DNA of 64,000 bases from Plumapathes pennacea (GCA_964036295.1 OZ038467.1:2671501-2735500); one strand, 5' to 3'; shown: positions 24,483 through 43,574, counted from the first letter of the stretch. Notes: a model not told the origin generated them from the letters alone. Program-made: numbers and translations.

Positions 24483-26737
24483 AGTTTCGTCCGAACAGAG
24501 GTTTTCTCAGATTGTAGGAGAGTTTCTTGATGTACACATTTATATTCCAGCACTGTATATATTACAACTTTTTACGCTTCCGAAATACACCATTGATTTA
24601 TCGTTGTCGAACTGGAGGAGGGCAAGACTCGACTTGATCAACCGACTTGATCAACAACTATTGGCAACCTTTGTGGCATAGTGAATCGTGTACAGTCTCA
24701 GTTCAAAAATGCACTTTCTAGTATCTAGCTAAATTAATACTTTGATTCATCTGTCATCGCTAATATACTAAAGAAACTGTTTACTCTTTAAAGTGTTCAT
24801 TTAAAACGCACTTTCCAAAACATTCCAAAATCCAGTTCTCTGTCATAATCAGGATGTCAATTTTTACACGTTTCCTCGTTCAGGATCCTTACCTCTTGTT
24901 TGTGGTGCTAAGGAAAGACAAAACGACTTAAAATAACATTTGATTATGGTGTTCTGAGTTAATACTAATTCGTAGATCCAGAAAGTCGTAAAGTCATTTC
25001 ACGTAAATGACACTCAGTCAACTTGTAGGAAATTTTTATAGTCAATTAATAAGTTTTCCTGTACTAGATGGAGAAAACCTTTTCCAGTTTTTACTTCCGA
25101 ATATCACGAGGCTTCTGAAAGTTGTATAGTACACTAATGGATGAAGTCTTAGTATAGCTTCTTTTACACGACGTATCACTGCGCGGGTTAAAACCTCTAC
25201 GCATCACCGCCCTTTCCGGATGTTTTTTTCGAAGCGGATAAGTGACATTCCAGTAAAACCACTACCAAACCACAAGAAAAGAGAAAGAACAACAAACTTC
25301 GCCAAAAATAGCCCAGACGTTCCAGCTTTCGTAGTCTCGTAGTCTTCGCCACTGATTTATCGTTGCCGAACTTGAGGAGGGCAAGACTCGACTTGATTAA
25401 CCGACAGACTTGATCAACAACTGTTGGCAACCCAGTGTAGCATGGTAAATCATAATACAGGCTAAGTTTAATCAAAGCAGCAAGGCAGCTGTAAGCTCGC
25501 GAATTTGTAAAAAGGCCTCTTTTTTTTTGCGGAAGTAGCTATTTATAGAACTGGCTCAATTCAACACTTCGTGGTGAACGCGGGCTAAAAATGTATTTTA
25601 TAATAATTGAGAGAAAAGAATTATCGACGCGGTTTTCACGGGCCACGCGACCGCAGCACTCTCCAAAATAACAGACTGTACCTTTTTGGCTCCAGAACTA
25701 AAAAGAGCATGCCTGAATTAGTCCAGCTGCCAATTTTGGATTGTCTAGGCTTCATTTTGGCGAAGCAGCGGCAATTTGTTTTTTTGAGATTTGATAAGAG
25801 TTTGTATGCGGCCGCCATGTTAGTCGAACTCGGAACACGAAATGAAGTTGATCTGTGACTCAGCTTGATGTATGAACTTGTAAACATTCACCGGAAATAG
25901 ATATTTTTGGTTTCTTTTAAAGCCAAGATTCAATATCTTTCGGCCTAGTATCTTCCAAGCCGTATTTACTGTCACTACAGAAAGTTTGGTGGATATTAAA
26001 CCAACGGCTTCAGATTTGTTTGCGATAACGCCATAGGTGCCACTGATTGTTTGACCTTCATGGCACCGCGCCAAAATGTCGCAATAACAACGCAAAACAC
26101 AACAGAGTGAAACACAACCAAGCTCAGAATCAATGGCCAAACAAACTTCGAATGCATGAAAAAACCTTCAAAATGAGAACACGTTCCGAACAAAAATATG
26201 GTCGAAACAACTACTACAACATCTTGCTTTTCAACTGCGTTGTTTGACACAGCAACTGCAACTGCTTTATTTGGAAATCCATTGTTGACAACAGAGGGAA
26301 TAGGGAAGTAGGGAAGTAGGAAGTAGGGAAGGGAAAGTGATTACTATACCTCGCAAATCCCACAAAGTGGGATTCGCGAGCTAAAAATGTGTACTTTTCA
26401 GTATATTCTTAAATTAATATACTTTGATTTATCTGTATTGTGCACAAGAAGCAAACGGGGCTTGTACGTATGAAATGTAACATCTCGACCGAAGCGGATG
26501 TTAAAGATTAATGTGCTATTATTAACATTAGAATGATCTTAATTTAGAATTGTATTTTCTAGAAAACAAATAAAGGGTGCGTAAAACGTGCTTAGAATAT
26601 TAAATATATAAATTCGTAAGTATCCGAGCGTTAGCCAGTTCTCTATGTCTGATGAGGAGAAAAAGAGAGACAGGAGAGTGCGACGTGATGAGGAAGGCAG
26701 TGTCCAAAAAAGACACGACGCTACTTGTCTTCAGTTG

Positions 26738-26743
26738 TTTATT
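26738..26743 (-). terminator. AKR7 poly(A) signal
   Basis: AATAAA on the minus strand, 57 bases past the AKR7 stop codon at 26800-26802. The position is typical for a short 3' UTR. Confidence 0.55.
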
Positions 26744-26799
26744 TTCTAAGCCCTCGATCTTATCAAACTTTGCATCAATGTTTTCTGCAGTCCTGTGGG

Positions 26800-33542
<6,743 letters not shown>

Positions 33543-33618
33543 CTCCGCAAAGCACCTTCCTTGAGTCGAGGCTCCAGGCGACCTTGGAAATTTGAATCAT
33601 ATATACAGTATATAAGCC

Positions 33619-33810
33619 TGGTTTTCATGAGAGACACAAGCTTAGAGCAAGCAAAATAGTCTTTATTTCACAGTGAAAACACTCAAGCTTGACGCAAACA
33701 CAGTAAGGATACAATTTTCCTTTTCTTTGCGCTCGTGAATACGTTCGAGTTGTGCCGTTCGTTTTTCACTTGACAGGAATCTCTTGTACTTGCGTCACTC
33801 GTGAAAACCA
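33619..33810. mobile_element. probable MITE
   Basis: Imperfect inverted ends: the left is TGGTTTTCATGAGAGACACA; the right reads CTTGCGTCACTCGTGAAAACCA in the reverse sense. There is no ORF. Confidence 0.6.
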
Positions 33811-35599
33811 ATCAACTCTCAGACGTACCACCCCCTACCTCTCAGGTTTATCGAAGTTTTTGTTTCGCGGCGTTTTATCTGTGGAGCCGAAATTGTTCGT
33901 AGTTGTTCATTATTTTGTGTGCATTAACCTCTATTTGATCAAACAACCGGTCATAACCATCCTGAGAAATTTCAAATTTGCTTGGGTACTGAAATGATTT
34001 TCTTTTTTTTTAATGAGACAAAAGTTTTTGTCGCTCCTGGGCGAAAATAGAGCTTTTGAAAACAGACTAGAGACGCCTCCTTGGCTGAACTGAGCAAAAC
34101 GCTTTTTCGACAATGTGAACGCGCGCAAGGATGAGCTTAGATCGGCGTTGTCGGATCGATTCTACTTCAGCGATCCAAGTATGAACTACAAATAACTAGT
34201 TAGAACCTGGCAGAAAATATGTGGGCAATATAACTGACAACTGAATAGTACTAAACTCTCCTGTTGGTAATGCGCCACACTACTCTAAAGATAAGATAAT
34301 CTTTGATTACCGCCAGGCGTTAATCATCAAGTTAACCATAATATTGTAGTTACAGAGGCCGCACTTTCAACCAATCAGAGGGCAGAAAGGAGACGGTAAC
34401 AGTGAACTTACAAAATTATTGTTAGTTTTCTTTTCTAGATGTTAATAGATTGATTATATCCTTTGATTATATCTGTTAATTTGTCGCAAATATTTGCATT
34501 GCTGTACAAATAAATTGTTGTTGTTCTTATTCATTACTGTCCTCACCCGTTGTGCACAAAAACGTTTTTGTATTGCACCTTATTGGCTGGCTGGATAGAA
34601 CCCCCATTGTGATTGGTCCCACAACTTAACATAACTTAGCGAAAGCAACAGCAAATGAACCACAAGATTATCTACAACAACCATAAAAAATATTGCTCTC
34701 AAGACCAAAAAAAAAAAGTAAAAAATAGGCTTCAAAAGAATATTAACGGTTTTATCACTCGAAGCTTTTCTTAGAAGTAGAAGTTGTTTACTGGTCAGCA
34801 TTTTTTAAAAGGATCTCAGCAAACGAAAAACAATAAGGCTCGAGGAATTTTAATCGCGTTTTCCTTGCAAATTACAAATAATGGACAAATCAAGTTTACG
34901 AAATATCAACAAACGTTTTTCTTATTACATTCAATTAAATTTAAATATAATTTGATCATGGAGGAACTAAATTATACACCACCTGTATGTCAAGTACTAA
35001 ATGATTAATGACCTTACAATTGTCTAACAACTTGCCCCGCAATCCTAACAAACAGTACACCGACTGTAGAGAAAATTATTATTTCAACGAGTTGGTATTT
35101 AGGAGAGCTTCGACTGAATCTCTTTGCTTCCTTAGTGCTACTTCCGTTCAAACGGGTTGTTGAATTGTTGGGGCGATCAATCGAATAAAAAAATATTCAT
35201 AGTTTACACTAAAATATACATTGTTCCGCTACTAGAAGAGCTTCTGAATTCTTTGTTTGCGATTTATAAAATGTCTGTGCAACAGGCAGTTTCAAAACTT
35301 GGACCTCCTAAAGGACGATAATTTACAATTCTCCAAATTTTCGATCCAGCACATTTTTGAGTCGCGCGTCCTTCTGCTTTAGGCCGAGTGACACATTTTC
35401 GTGTTGCGAGCCAACGGGAGTAAATTTTAGAAAACGGGAAGTTGAACGACAGCCAGAAATAACCCCCCAGGAATTCCTGAGTGGGAACACGGGTTGGTTT
35501 GTAGTTCCAAGGTGAGAGTGGAGCAAGACGCTTCCACCATATTGGGGATATCACCAGAGTAGTTCGTACCTCTGTATGGCTGGAAATGAACTTGAAAAA

Positions 35600-35647
35600 A
35601 GAAAAGAAAAGCCGGTTTCATCCGTATTTTACGGAGGTCCCGCTCGT
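35600..35647 (+). mobile_element. fragment of Helitron-like 3' end
   Basis: TCCGTATTTTACGGAGGTCC followed by CGCTCG matches the 3' hairpin and tail of the elements at 22451-24426, with compensating changes on both hairpin sides and CTCG for CTAG. The rest of the element is missing or too diverged to see. Confidence 0.55.
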
Positions 35648-36060
35648 AATGCAAATAAAAAAGCGAAAAAGTCTGATAACCGGCGGCAATAACCATTTAC
35701 TCAGATAAAACGAAAACAAGAGAGATAGAGAGAACTTGTAAAGATAAGATTTGTGAAGAAATATGCAGTTGCAATTAAAACATGGAGTAAGGTTTCAACA
35801 CATACGTACCAAACCTTTGTTATCTGTAGTCTGTGTACTGCGTAAGGACGTACCAGCTGTAGTTTGACCGGCCTGACCGCTGCACTGATATGTCCACTCA
35901 AGAACTCGCCCTTTCATTGTTCCATTAGACCCAATCTATACTTGAGTACACCGGTTCTTGAAAACCGTAAAACCGGTTTTACCGGTCAACCTGCTTCCGC
36001 CAGACCAACGTTGGCTGGAATGCGGTCAACACTGCGGGCTCGCCTGTGACTAAAGGTTTC

Positions 36061-36748
36061 CCGCTTATCTTCGACCTTCTTCTTTTTTAGTTTACGCAAT
36101 TAAGTAAATCAGCACTGAATAAAAAGTAGGCAAAGTTTCGCCAAAGTGGATTACTTAAATTAACTAAATTTTGAAGCGGCCGTGAACAGTTTATGGATGT
36201 GTTTACCCTCGAGCATCTATAAAATATTTTTATCGCTCATTCTGTTGTCCTCAGGGTAAGCTACTCGCAACCTAAACCGAATTCTTCCGCCGTGCTTGAG
36301 TTTGATTCACGCAGCCAAAGGCAGGCCGCGTTTAACAGAATCTCACACTTCCAGGACGGTTTAAAATGAACCAATCCTGAACCAGTTTACCGTTTATCTT
36401 TGACCTCTGTTTTAGTCATATGTAAGTAAATCAGCGTTGAATACAAAGTGGATTACAAATTTTGCAGCGGCCACGAACAATTTACAACGCCGACACTTTC
36501 GTTTGCAGTTTATGGATGTGTTTATTAATGTCACCTACATACTCTCTAGCATCTAAATATTTCTATCGCTCATTCGATTGTCTTTAGAGTAGGCCACTTT
36601 TTTCGCGACCTAAATCAACTTATTTTTCTGTCGTCCTGAAGTTTAACGACGCCCCCAGATTTCATGCAGCCAAAGAGACGCGTTTACCAGAATTTAGCAA
36701 TTATCTCACGCCACTTTCAGGTTTAAAATGAACCAATCCCGAACCAGC
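36061..36748. repeat. diverged tandem duplication, unit about 330-360 bases
   Basis: 36061-36389 and 36390-36748 share, in order, a CCG(C/T)TTATCTT start, AGTAAATCAGC, TTTATGGATGTGTTTA, TATCGCTCATTC, CGCAGCCAAAG-like words, and TTTAAAATGAACCAATCC. No gene is seen in it. Confidence 0.75.
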
Positions 36749-36964
36749 GCGACGGTAACAACTCCGAGTTGCGTTTCAGAACCGTTTCTTTAAAACCAGT
36801 TTACTACAAAAATATGAACCAGAATCTAGTTTGTAACCGGTTGGAGACCGGGCATCCTTATTAAATAGGTCATTTATTTTAGTTCGAGATACCTGTTGCG
36901 TCTGTTTCAAAACTAGGCCCAATGCAAAACCTTTCTTGAAAAAAATTAGTGCAAGAGGCATCGT

Positions 36965-37186
36965 CTATTGCTTTTCCATGATTCGTGATTGTTTTCGGAG
37001 ATTAATACCAGTCTTAGTGGCAAGTTTTGCAGAATGAAGTCGCGCACACGGGAGCGATATTTCTGTTTTATGAGTCTTGAAACGAGTCATTTCTTTGGTT
37101 CGTGTAGGAGGGCAGTTGTTTTTCCTGAAGCACAAAGCAACAAAAAGATTGTAAGCATTTGAAGAGCACAGCTCTCCCACGCACCG
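36965..37186 (-). CDS. candidate C-terminal exon of P2X
   Basis: On the minus strand a pyrimidine-rich acceptor (CTTTTTTCAG) at 37187-37189 opens 73 codons and a stop in phase 0, the phase in which the last sure P2X exon (37714-37824) ends. It begins RCVGELC and holds five cysteines and many basic residues. AATAAA follows about 90 bases after the stop (minus, 36873-36878). If real, the P2X protein would have about 468 residues. I do not recognise the sequence with certainty. If intron 11 is retained instead, the protein gains a short hydrophobic tail ending at 37633. Confidence 0.35.
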   Translation of the reverse strand, partial: RCVGELCSSNAYNLFVALCFRKNNCPPTRTKEMTRFKTHKTEISLPCARLHSAKLATKTGINLRKQSRIMEKQ

Positions 37187-37713
37187 CTGAAAAAAGTTTT
37201 CCGACCCTACGATCACCTATATTTGAGTCAGCGGTCATTGCACAAAACTATGAAAACTCGTGCAATGCTTGCAAACCGTCGAGACTCAAATCGATACATT
37301 TCCTATAACATAAATTGTGCACAAGGAAAACAGGGTTTGCACACGATGTGAAATTCTATTGCTAGAGTAAGACCGAGTTGGGTGGTATAGTGGCGTAAAG
37401 AACGTATTTCCGCGAAATGCAAAATGAAACGTTATGAAAAAAAAAACGAAAACAAAAAATTGTACAAGTTAGTTCGGGAAGACTGACGAACTCACTGACG
37501 CTTTCTATTCTCATAATTTCGACGATTTATACCCAACTCCAGTGACCATAACCACACTACCCTACGTCAGAGGCATCCTACGACCCTAACAACATCCGAG
37601 TAGCCTACAAACGCATCAGGACTCTACGTGACTTACTGACCAACGTAAAGGACAAAGACAAACCTTACGAAAGACAAGTAACAAAACAAACAACAGCAAA
37701 GAAAAAACATTAC

Positions 37714-40700
37714 CTTGCCGCTTAGCAGGAGTTTTTCTTCATCTATAACATCGTACTTCTTCTCTCTGTAGTACAGTTTCTTTGGGACTAAGTACAGCAC
37801 CACGAGGTCACACAACACTGTGGCCTAAACGTGACGTAAAGTGACATGCGTCTTAGAGAGAAGCCGGTACTCAAATGACGTATGTTGCCTCTGTTTCAAA
37901 GCGAGACTCAGTGCAAAACCTTTCTTATGAAAATGAGTTTGATTTGCAAGAAAATGATAGTAAAATACTTTCCATGAGCGCTTGGCCTCGCTTTGAAACA
38001 GAAGCAACAAGATGCTCGGAAATGGCCTACTGCATTTATACGGATGAGATGTAAGATATATAAGGAGAAGCGAAAAAAAAAAAAAAAAAAAACGCTTCAG
38101 TGTCTCAAAACAAATAACCCCCAGAATTTAACAATAGTAGTATTTTTTTCTAAAAAGGTGATAAATCTATCTCATACACCACTACATTATCAGAAAGAAA
38201 AAGGTCACTTACGAGCCCCAGCAGAGCCAAACCGGATCCCAAGTTCAGAAACAGCGGAACTACACTGAACTTGCCACCCTGTGTGAGAACAAACGTCGCA
38301 CAGAAATGGACAGTACTTAGGTACACACGCCTAACGGTTTTGACGTCACTTCCGTTATTAACTCTCTAACTCAAGATAATAACTTTTCTTGTGCATAACT
38401 TATGTTATAGAAGATGTAGTGAGCTAACTTGCACTTGAGTAACGAGCCTTAATTTTGAGTTTCCTGGTTAAGTCACAAGACTTTTTACAGGCGTTGCACT
38501 AACTATGAAAACTGCACTAGAACTTGCTGTCATTTCCACAGTTTTGTGCAATGACCGCTGACCGAAGAATATGGTGTTCGCACCGTCGAAAAACGTATCT
38601 ATGCGGTACCCACCTCACCTAATGTAAACGGTTTAATGTGATATATTGATTATAAAGGACAGTATGATAACTTGGCGCGTCCGGACTGGCTCGAAGAGAA
38701 GAGTACCCCTGGTTCTTGGGACGACTTTTTTCTGTATAAATGAAAGTGCCTTCCAATCTTATGTTGTACTTTTTACAACAGTAAGTTGAAGGTTCGGTAG
38801 TTTAAAAGTTCACACCATTTGCTCACCTGGCCGTAAACAAGGATGACGAAACGGACTCCGTAAGCCTTCATCATAGTCCTGTGCAGTTCACCATCCTGAA
38901 CAAATTTTGTTGCGTATCTGCAGGATACGGAGATGGTGTGACCAACGTGAACGAGGAGCAACAGAAACAGAATGTGAAAAAGAGCCGCATCAAAGAGGGG
39001 GGGGGGGGGGGGGGGGGGAAGAAGTGCAGAAGGAGGGCGAGGAGAAGGTCAGATAAGAAAATAGTTAACCCTTTCACTTTCAATCAGCTTCAAGTTTCTC
39101 TTTCAAGGAGGACTTGACTTTTACAATTTGCTCAGATGAACGCTGATTAAACTATTGATTCTCACTACATCATACATTTTCTTAGAAGGTTGAAAGAATC
39201 TGGGGCCGTATTCACTAAGCTTGCGTACGAACAAAAATGTTCGTAAGTATGACTTACGCATCGTAAGTTCGACTTAACGCATTCTATCTCCCTCAAGATA
39301 GTATGCGTAAGTCATTGTTCTGATGCATAAGTCATACTTACAAACATTTTTGTTTGTACGCAAGTTTGGTGAATACGGCCCCAGCATTTTGAGCTTGGGA
39401 GTGAAAGGGTTAACAGCAAAAAAGGAAAAGATAGAGCACTGACAAAAAGATGAGAATTGAAGGTTGAGAAATGAAAAGTGAAAAACAAAAGACAAAACAA
39501 CAAAAAATCAAAAGGGAACATCGAACAAAGGGAGCCAAGTGTCGCAACGATATCTACCTGAAGTTATAACCACCTGCGATGGGAGTTTTTACGCTGTCAA
39601 GTCTGACAAAAAAAAGGAAAAAAAAAAAAAAAAAAAAAACAGTAATATAGAAAAATATATATTAGCTGGTGCAAGAAATGTTTGAAGACAGAATCTCTTG
39701 TGTGTAAAGCATTGTGGGCTCACCTTCTGAAGGAATACTGAGGCTGACATGAGTAGGTGAGTGAATCAAAGTCACAGTCCCAGGTTATAATGATGGCCAC
39801 CACACCACCCTGAAAAAAGAGTCGAACTTAAACAGCGAAGATTAAAAAAAGAAAGTATTATTAGACACAACCTCATCGTAGGAGATACAGTTTCTGCGAG
39901 ACAAAACTCAATTGCGGGAGACTGATGTGAATTTGCGGGAGATGAGGCGCAACTGCCGGAGATCAACGGGAGTTTAAGGGAGACAAGGCACAAATGCGGG
40001 ATATCCACATGCGTTTGCGAGAGGTAATTGGCATACGTTTGCGGATGACGAGGCGAAAATGTGAGAGATTTAGGTGAGTTTGCGAGAGATTGGCATACAT
40101 TTGCGAGAATGCGGTATACTGACATGAACTTCAAATGTGGGATACTGACGTGAGTTTACGGGAGATGAGATGCGTAATAAACAAACAATACAAAACCTTT
40201 GCTTTACCTTAAAAGTTATTTGGTCAAAATCTGCCCCTGCATCTTGGATGATTGTCCCAAGTTTTATTATGGGACAAAGTGGATCTTTCTCTTTGTGATA
40301 GTGGCAACTCTTCAAGTACGACGAATCGCTATCAGGATCAATGTTTCGCCTGACAAAGAAAAATAAGTTTAAGTCCCCAGACACGAACACCCACCATAAG
40401 CAAGAAGAAGTGTCCGTAACTGGAACTGGCCACTTACGAGAATGATTCTCATATGCGTCCACTTGCAGTATAAGGAATAAGTGGACGCCTACGGGAGCGG
40501 CTGGCCGGATGAAACAACAGTACAAGATTGAACAGAATCATGGCACTTTACTAACTCTGTCAATCGTTACTTGCAATAATTAAATTGCTTTTAGAATAAA
40601 ATCATTGTGGCACAATACTAACCCACAGCAGTGTGAAGTTGAATGAGTGCAATAGAGTCATTCTAATGAGAATGTTCCGTCAGGGTGGTCGCATACGGGA

Positions 40701-43574
40701 GCTTTAGAACAAAAGAAAAATCCAAATCTTCCCCTTTACGAGAATGTGTAACACAGAGTTTGACTGAGAGTTCAAACTGGGTTTGCAGCCATAAACAGAG
40801 CTGTCCATTTACAAGAATGTCTGCTCAGAGAGTTTCGACTGTATTATGAAACTTTTTTTCGTGGCTAAATTTTTGCAACTTCTTAAATTTGAGTTTGTAA
40901 GAGCTTCAAGGTACAGGAACTGTATAGTAATCACTTGTATATACAGTTTACTTTGCTTACTTTGATTCTCCAAATGTTGGAAACTGGACAGTATTCTTGA
41001 TGAGAACTGTAAAATTTCTGATGTCAATAAGAGGAACATCTGGCCTGCAAATTAAATGAAAAAACAATCAGCACAATCATGATAGCAGAGTGATATCTAT
41101 TTTTTGACTTGCTATGACGAGGGGCTAATGCTCGAAACATCGTGTCCGTAACTGAAATTGTCCGTTTACGGGAACATGGTTTGCACTGGCATAGCAATTA
41201 AGATGTTATATTTCAAAAACTAGCGTGAGCATTTGAACAGGGATACCATATTATTTCGAGGTGTTTGGAATCCCTCATCAAAGATGAAGCACAAGAAGGA
41301 ATGTAAATTTAAAAATGTTTGATAGTTAGAGTTGGAAATTGGATCAAACACTCAAACCAGTGTTTGATGCTGTATCAAACCACATTGACTTAACCAAATG
41401 TGATGTGCTGTTTGGCTAATAAAATCATGAATTATTAATGAGAAAAGTGTCACTGTCAGGTTGATGGGATAAAAATAAATATTTTCATGTTGTAAAAATT
41501 GTGTTGGCCAATTCAGATTTTGGAATCTCATAACTATGCTCATACATTTTGTTCTGAACAAGTTAGGAGAAAGAGAATCTCAATCCTTGGTATGAGTTTG
41601 AGATTGTTGACCAACCTTACCTAAGATTAAATCCTGGCATTGGAGTTTCATCAATTTCCACAGGACACCAGCCATAAATCTCACACACTTTTGTATTTGC
41701 TCTGTCAGACTCCACGCACTTTCCTGTCTTGAAGCCTGGAGAATACCAGAACACCTTGAGTTAGTTACCAGGTAGTCGGAGGAAAATAATAGTGACCGTA
41801 CAATGTTACAGTTACATTCAAGATCTGTATAGCCATACTGTAGCTTTTTACAAACTTCAAGTGGAATAATGATTTAACTTGTAAAATATGTGATAAGTAT
41901 GAATGTCTATTGAATGACTCTGGATTTTGTCAGTGTAGTAATTCTTCTATTTCATAAGCAGCCCATAAAGGAGGGGGAGGGGGTAGCTACAGCTGTATCT
42001 CCAGTGTAATGCTATTTCTTTGATGGCATTTGGCAATGGTGACTTATGAGCTCTTACCATGTCCATACTGCACTTCTTCAAGTGGAGTGCAATCAGTATC
42101 ATTAGTGCAATGTGATAAATTTGGATCCTCTGGACAAGTGCCCTGCGTCTGGTTCGGTGAGATGATCATGTTGGTCATCACAAAGAACTCATCCTTTTCC
42201 TGTGGAAAATGTGAAACAAAGTGAAAAGTTGTTCTCAGAGATTGACAGACATTGGCAAGTACTACATAGCCATTTTCAGATGACTGTCGAAAGTAATCAT
42301 GAGATTGCTTTGGTTTTGTGTTTGCTATGCTTTCAGATTGGTCCAAATAATGCCTCAGTAAACTTCAGCTAAAACCATCTCCATCCTGAGCCACCCCAGG
42401 AATTTATCAGAAATAGCTTCCCCAGGGCGGGGAATTTGTGCAACAAAACAGTAAGTACTATAAATTACAAATTACTGTAATAGCATTCTCTCTATAACAC
42501 CACAACAACAATAAATTTAATAGAATGCAAATGCCAGTAAAGCATGGCCATGTTTATATTATGCATATTTAATTTTGCATGAAATTTTGACTACCACAGC
42601 ATCACCCTTAAATTTGTTCACAGTGACGAATGAACTGTTGTCAACCCCGCTTACCTCTGCTGGGACAACATAGTCTGAAGAATCCCAAACATGAATTCCA
42701 CCATACAATGGCAGGCTAACATTATGTCCCGTCAAGTTAGTTATTGCTGTTCCTTTTAGTTTTGTCGTCACTGAACTGTAGGGAATCTCTTGTTCTTGGT
42801 AACCTTTTTTGTAAATGATTACAAATCTGAAATATAGAGATAAGGCAACAACAAGGTTTCAGGGTTTAGATCTGTGCCTCTGGATCTGTATATACTGTAA
42901 CTAGTGAGGGGGAAGGGAGGGGGGGGGGGGGGGGGGGTCGGGTCAAAGGTCTATGTGAGACCTCCCTTCAAAAAAGTAGTTCCTTGAACCAACCCCCAAA
43001 AAGTCAACTTTCATCTCATGACCATATACAACTTTTTCAGATCCAGGGAGGGGAGCCCTTTTGCTAACTCATTAGTATGCAAATACGGTTCTAAACATTT
43101 ACTTTTGCCTAAAAGGCCCTAAGAGTGCCTTTCGGGAAATCAACCCCCACTCGAACCCCCCTCTCCAGAATCCTGGATCCACTTTTGAATACACCTGCTC
43201 CTGCCATTCAAGGAACACTGAAATCATTTTGTTCAAATGGAGAATGGCTTGAAAATATTTAAAAAGGTTTAATACTGGAAATGCATGTATGCTGCACTGA
43301 CTGTGGCCAGAACTTTCCTCATTCTGGCAGCAACAACAAACGAAACCTTTTTACTGGGACTGCACGCAAATAGATAAGCTGCGATCTGGTCTTCCAAGTT
43401 ATCCTGCATCCGACAAGAATAAACTTTGTGCTCGAATACTTACATGATGACATAGCAGATTATTGTCGCTTGAATGAGTCTGTTAACTATCCCAATAGTC
43501 TTGCTCTTGATGTGAACTATTTTGCTTGTGTTGTACTCGAAGAGAGCACTCGTAATTGCGCTACAAATACCCAT
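37714..43574 (-). CDS. P2X purinoceptor (ATP-gated cation channel)
   Basis: Eleven exons (minus; high to low): 43444-43574, 42655-42826, 42058-42199, 41621-41735, 40961-41044, 40208-40349, 39724-39809, 39558-39602, 38827-38917, 38213-38278, 37714-37824. The 395 codons are in phase throughout; the final exon lies below (see the candidate at 36965-37186). P2X subunits form trimeric plasma-membrane channels opened by extracellular ATP. Seen here: the cytosolic YNTSK motif (YxTxK), TM1 in exons 1-2, ATP-site lysines in KLKGTA, all ten ectodomain cysteines, NQTQGTCPE, the NFR ATP-contact motif split across exons 8-9, the Lys in MKAYGVRF, TM2 (LFLNLGSGLALLGLATVLCD) and the YxxxK trafficking motif (YREKK). 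The start MGICSAITS is the nearest ATG to the conserved N-terminus. The subtype cannot be assigned. Confidence 0.95.
37884..38008. mobile_element. MITE in P2X intron
   Basis: Inverted ends GTTGCCTCTGTTTCAAAGCG and CGCTTTGAAACAGAAGCAAC with an inner inverted pair (CTTTCTTATGAAAATGAG). The 125 bases have no ORF. Diverged relatives are seen at about 36895-36955 and 58262-58390 (GTGCGAAACC, GAAAATGA, TTTGCAAG), so this is a dispersed family. Confidence 0.75.
38997..39018. repeat. poly-G run
   Basis: About 20 consecutive G residues in a P2X intron. A second run of about 20 G lies at 42917-42937. Exact lengths may be unreliable in assembly. Confidence 0.9.
39064..39414. mobile_element. MITE family C, interrupted copy
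   Basis: Ends GTTAACCCTTTCACT and AGTGAAAGGGTTAAC. The outer parts match the uninterrupted 211-base copy at 63224-63434 (shared: GCTCAGATGA, GCTGATTAAACTAT, GATTCTCA, CATACATTTTC). A second MITE (39201-39383) is inserted near its right end. It lies in P2X intron 8. Confidence 0.88.
39201..39383. mobile_element. MITE D nested in MITE C
   Basis: Ends TGGGGCCGTATTCACTAAGC and CTTGGTGAATACGGCCCCA-type (one mismatch). Inner inverted words include GTACGAACAAAAATGTTCGT and AACATTTTTGTTTGTAC. The 183 bases have no ORF. Comparison with the copy at 63224-63434 places the insertion after AGAATC. Confidence 0.88.
39885..40175. repeat. degenerate minisatellite, GCGGGAGATGAGGC-like unit
   Basis: A roughly 24-base unit of the form GTGAGTTTGCGGGAGATGAG is repeated about a dozen times with many changes, inside the P2X intron between exons 40208-40349 and 39724-39809. 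Confidence 0.75.
42280..42348. repeat. dispersed repeat fragment (copy 2)
   Basis: Diverged match to 3633-3705, in the P2X intron just above the exon 42058-42199. Confidence 0.6.

Larger units (their letters stand above)
24427..26799. other. gene-free stretch with direct repeats upstream (in coordinate) of AKR7
   Basis: Two roughly 80-base direct repeats (about 24590-24680 and 25360-25450) share GAGGAGGGCAAGACTCGACT and TTGATCAACAACT. A second pair of diverged repeats (about 24705-24760 and 26385-26440) shares TAAATTAATA and CTTTGATTTATCTGT. A short GGGAAGTA-type minisatellite lies near 26297-26335. A minus-strand open frame (about 25996-26250) could encode one membrane segment (near WPLILSLVVFHSVVFCVVIA), but it has no ATG at its start and no family match. 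Confidence 0.5.
33543..36964. other. intergenic stretch between AKR7 and P2X
   Basis: No supported gene. It contains the AKR7 promoter side, a probable MITE (33619-33810) with ends TGGTTTTCATGAGAGACACA and GTCACTCGTGAAAACCA, a fragment of the Helitron-like 3' end near 35600-35647 (ATCCGTATTTTACGGAGGTCCCGCTCG-type, with CTCG instead of CTAG), and the tandem duplication at 36061-36748. Confidence 0.5.

Noticed and set aside
35701..35901. possible P2X tail exon near 35.8 kb
   Set aside because: An acceptor and donor can be found, but the peptide is low in information and the 36965-37186 candidate fits stop and poly(A) position better.
37633..37713. hydrophobic read-through tail after the last sure P2X exon
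   Set aside because: A good donor (GGCAAG|GTAATG) interrupts it, so it is more likely intron than a third membrane segment.
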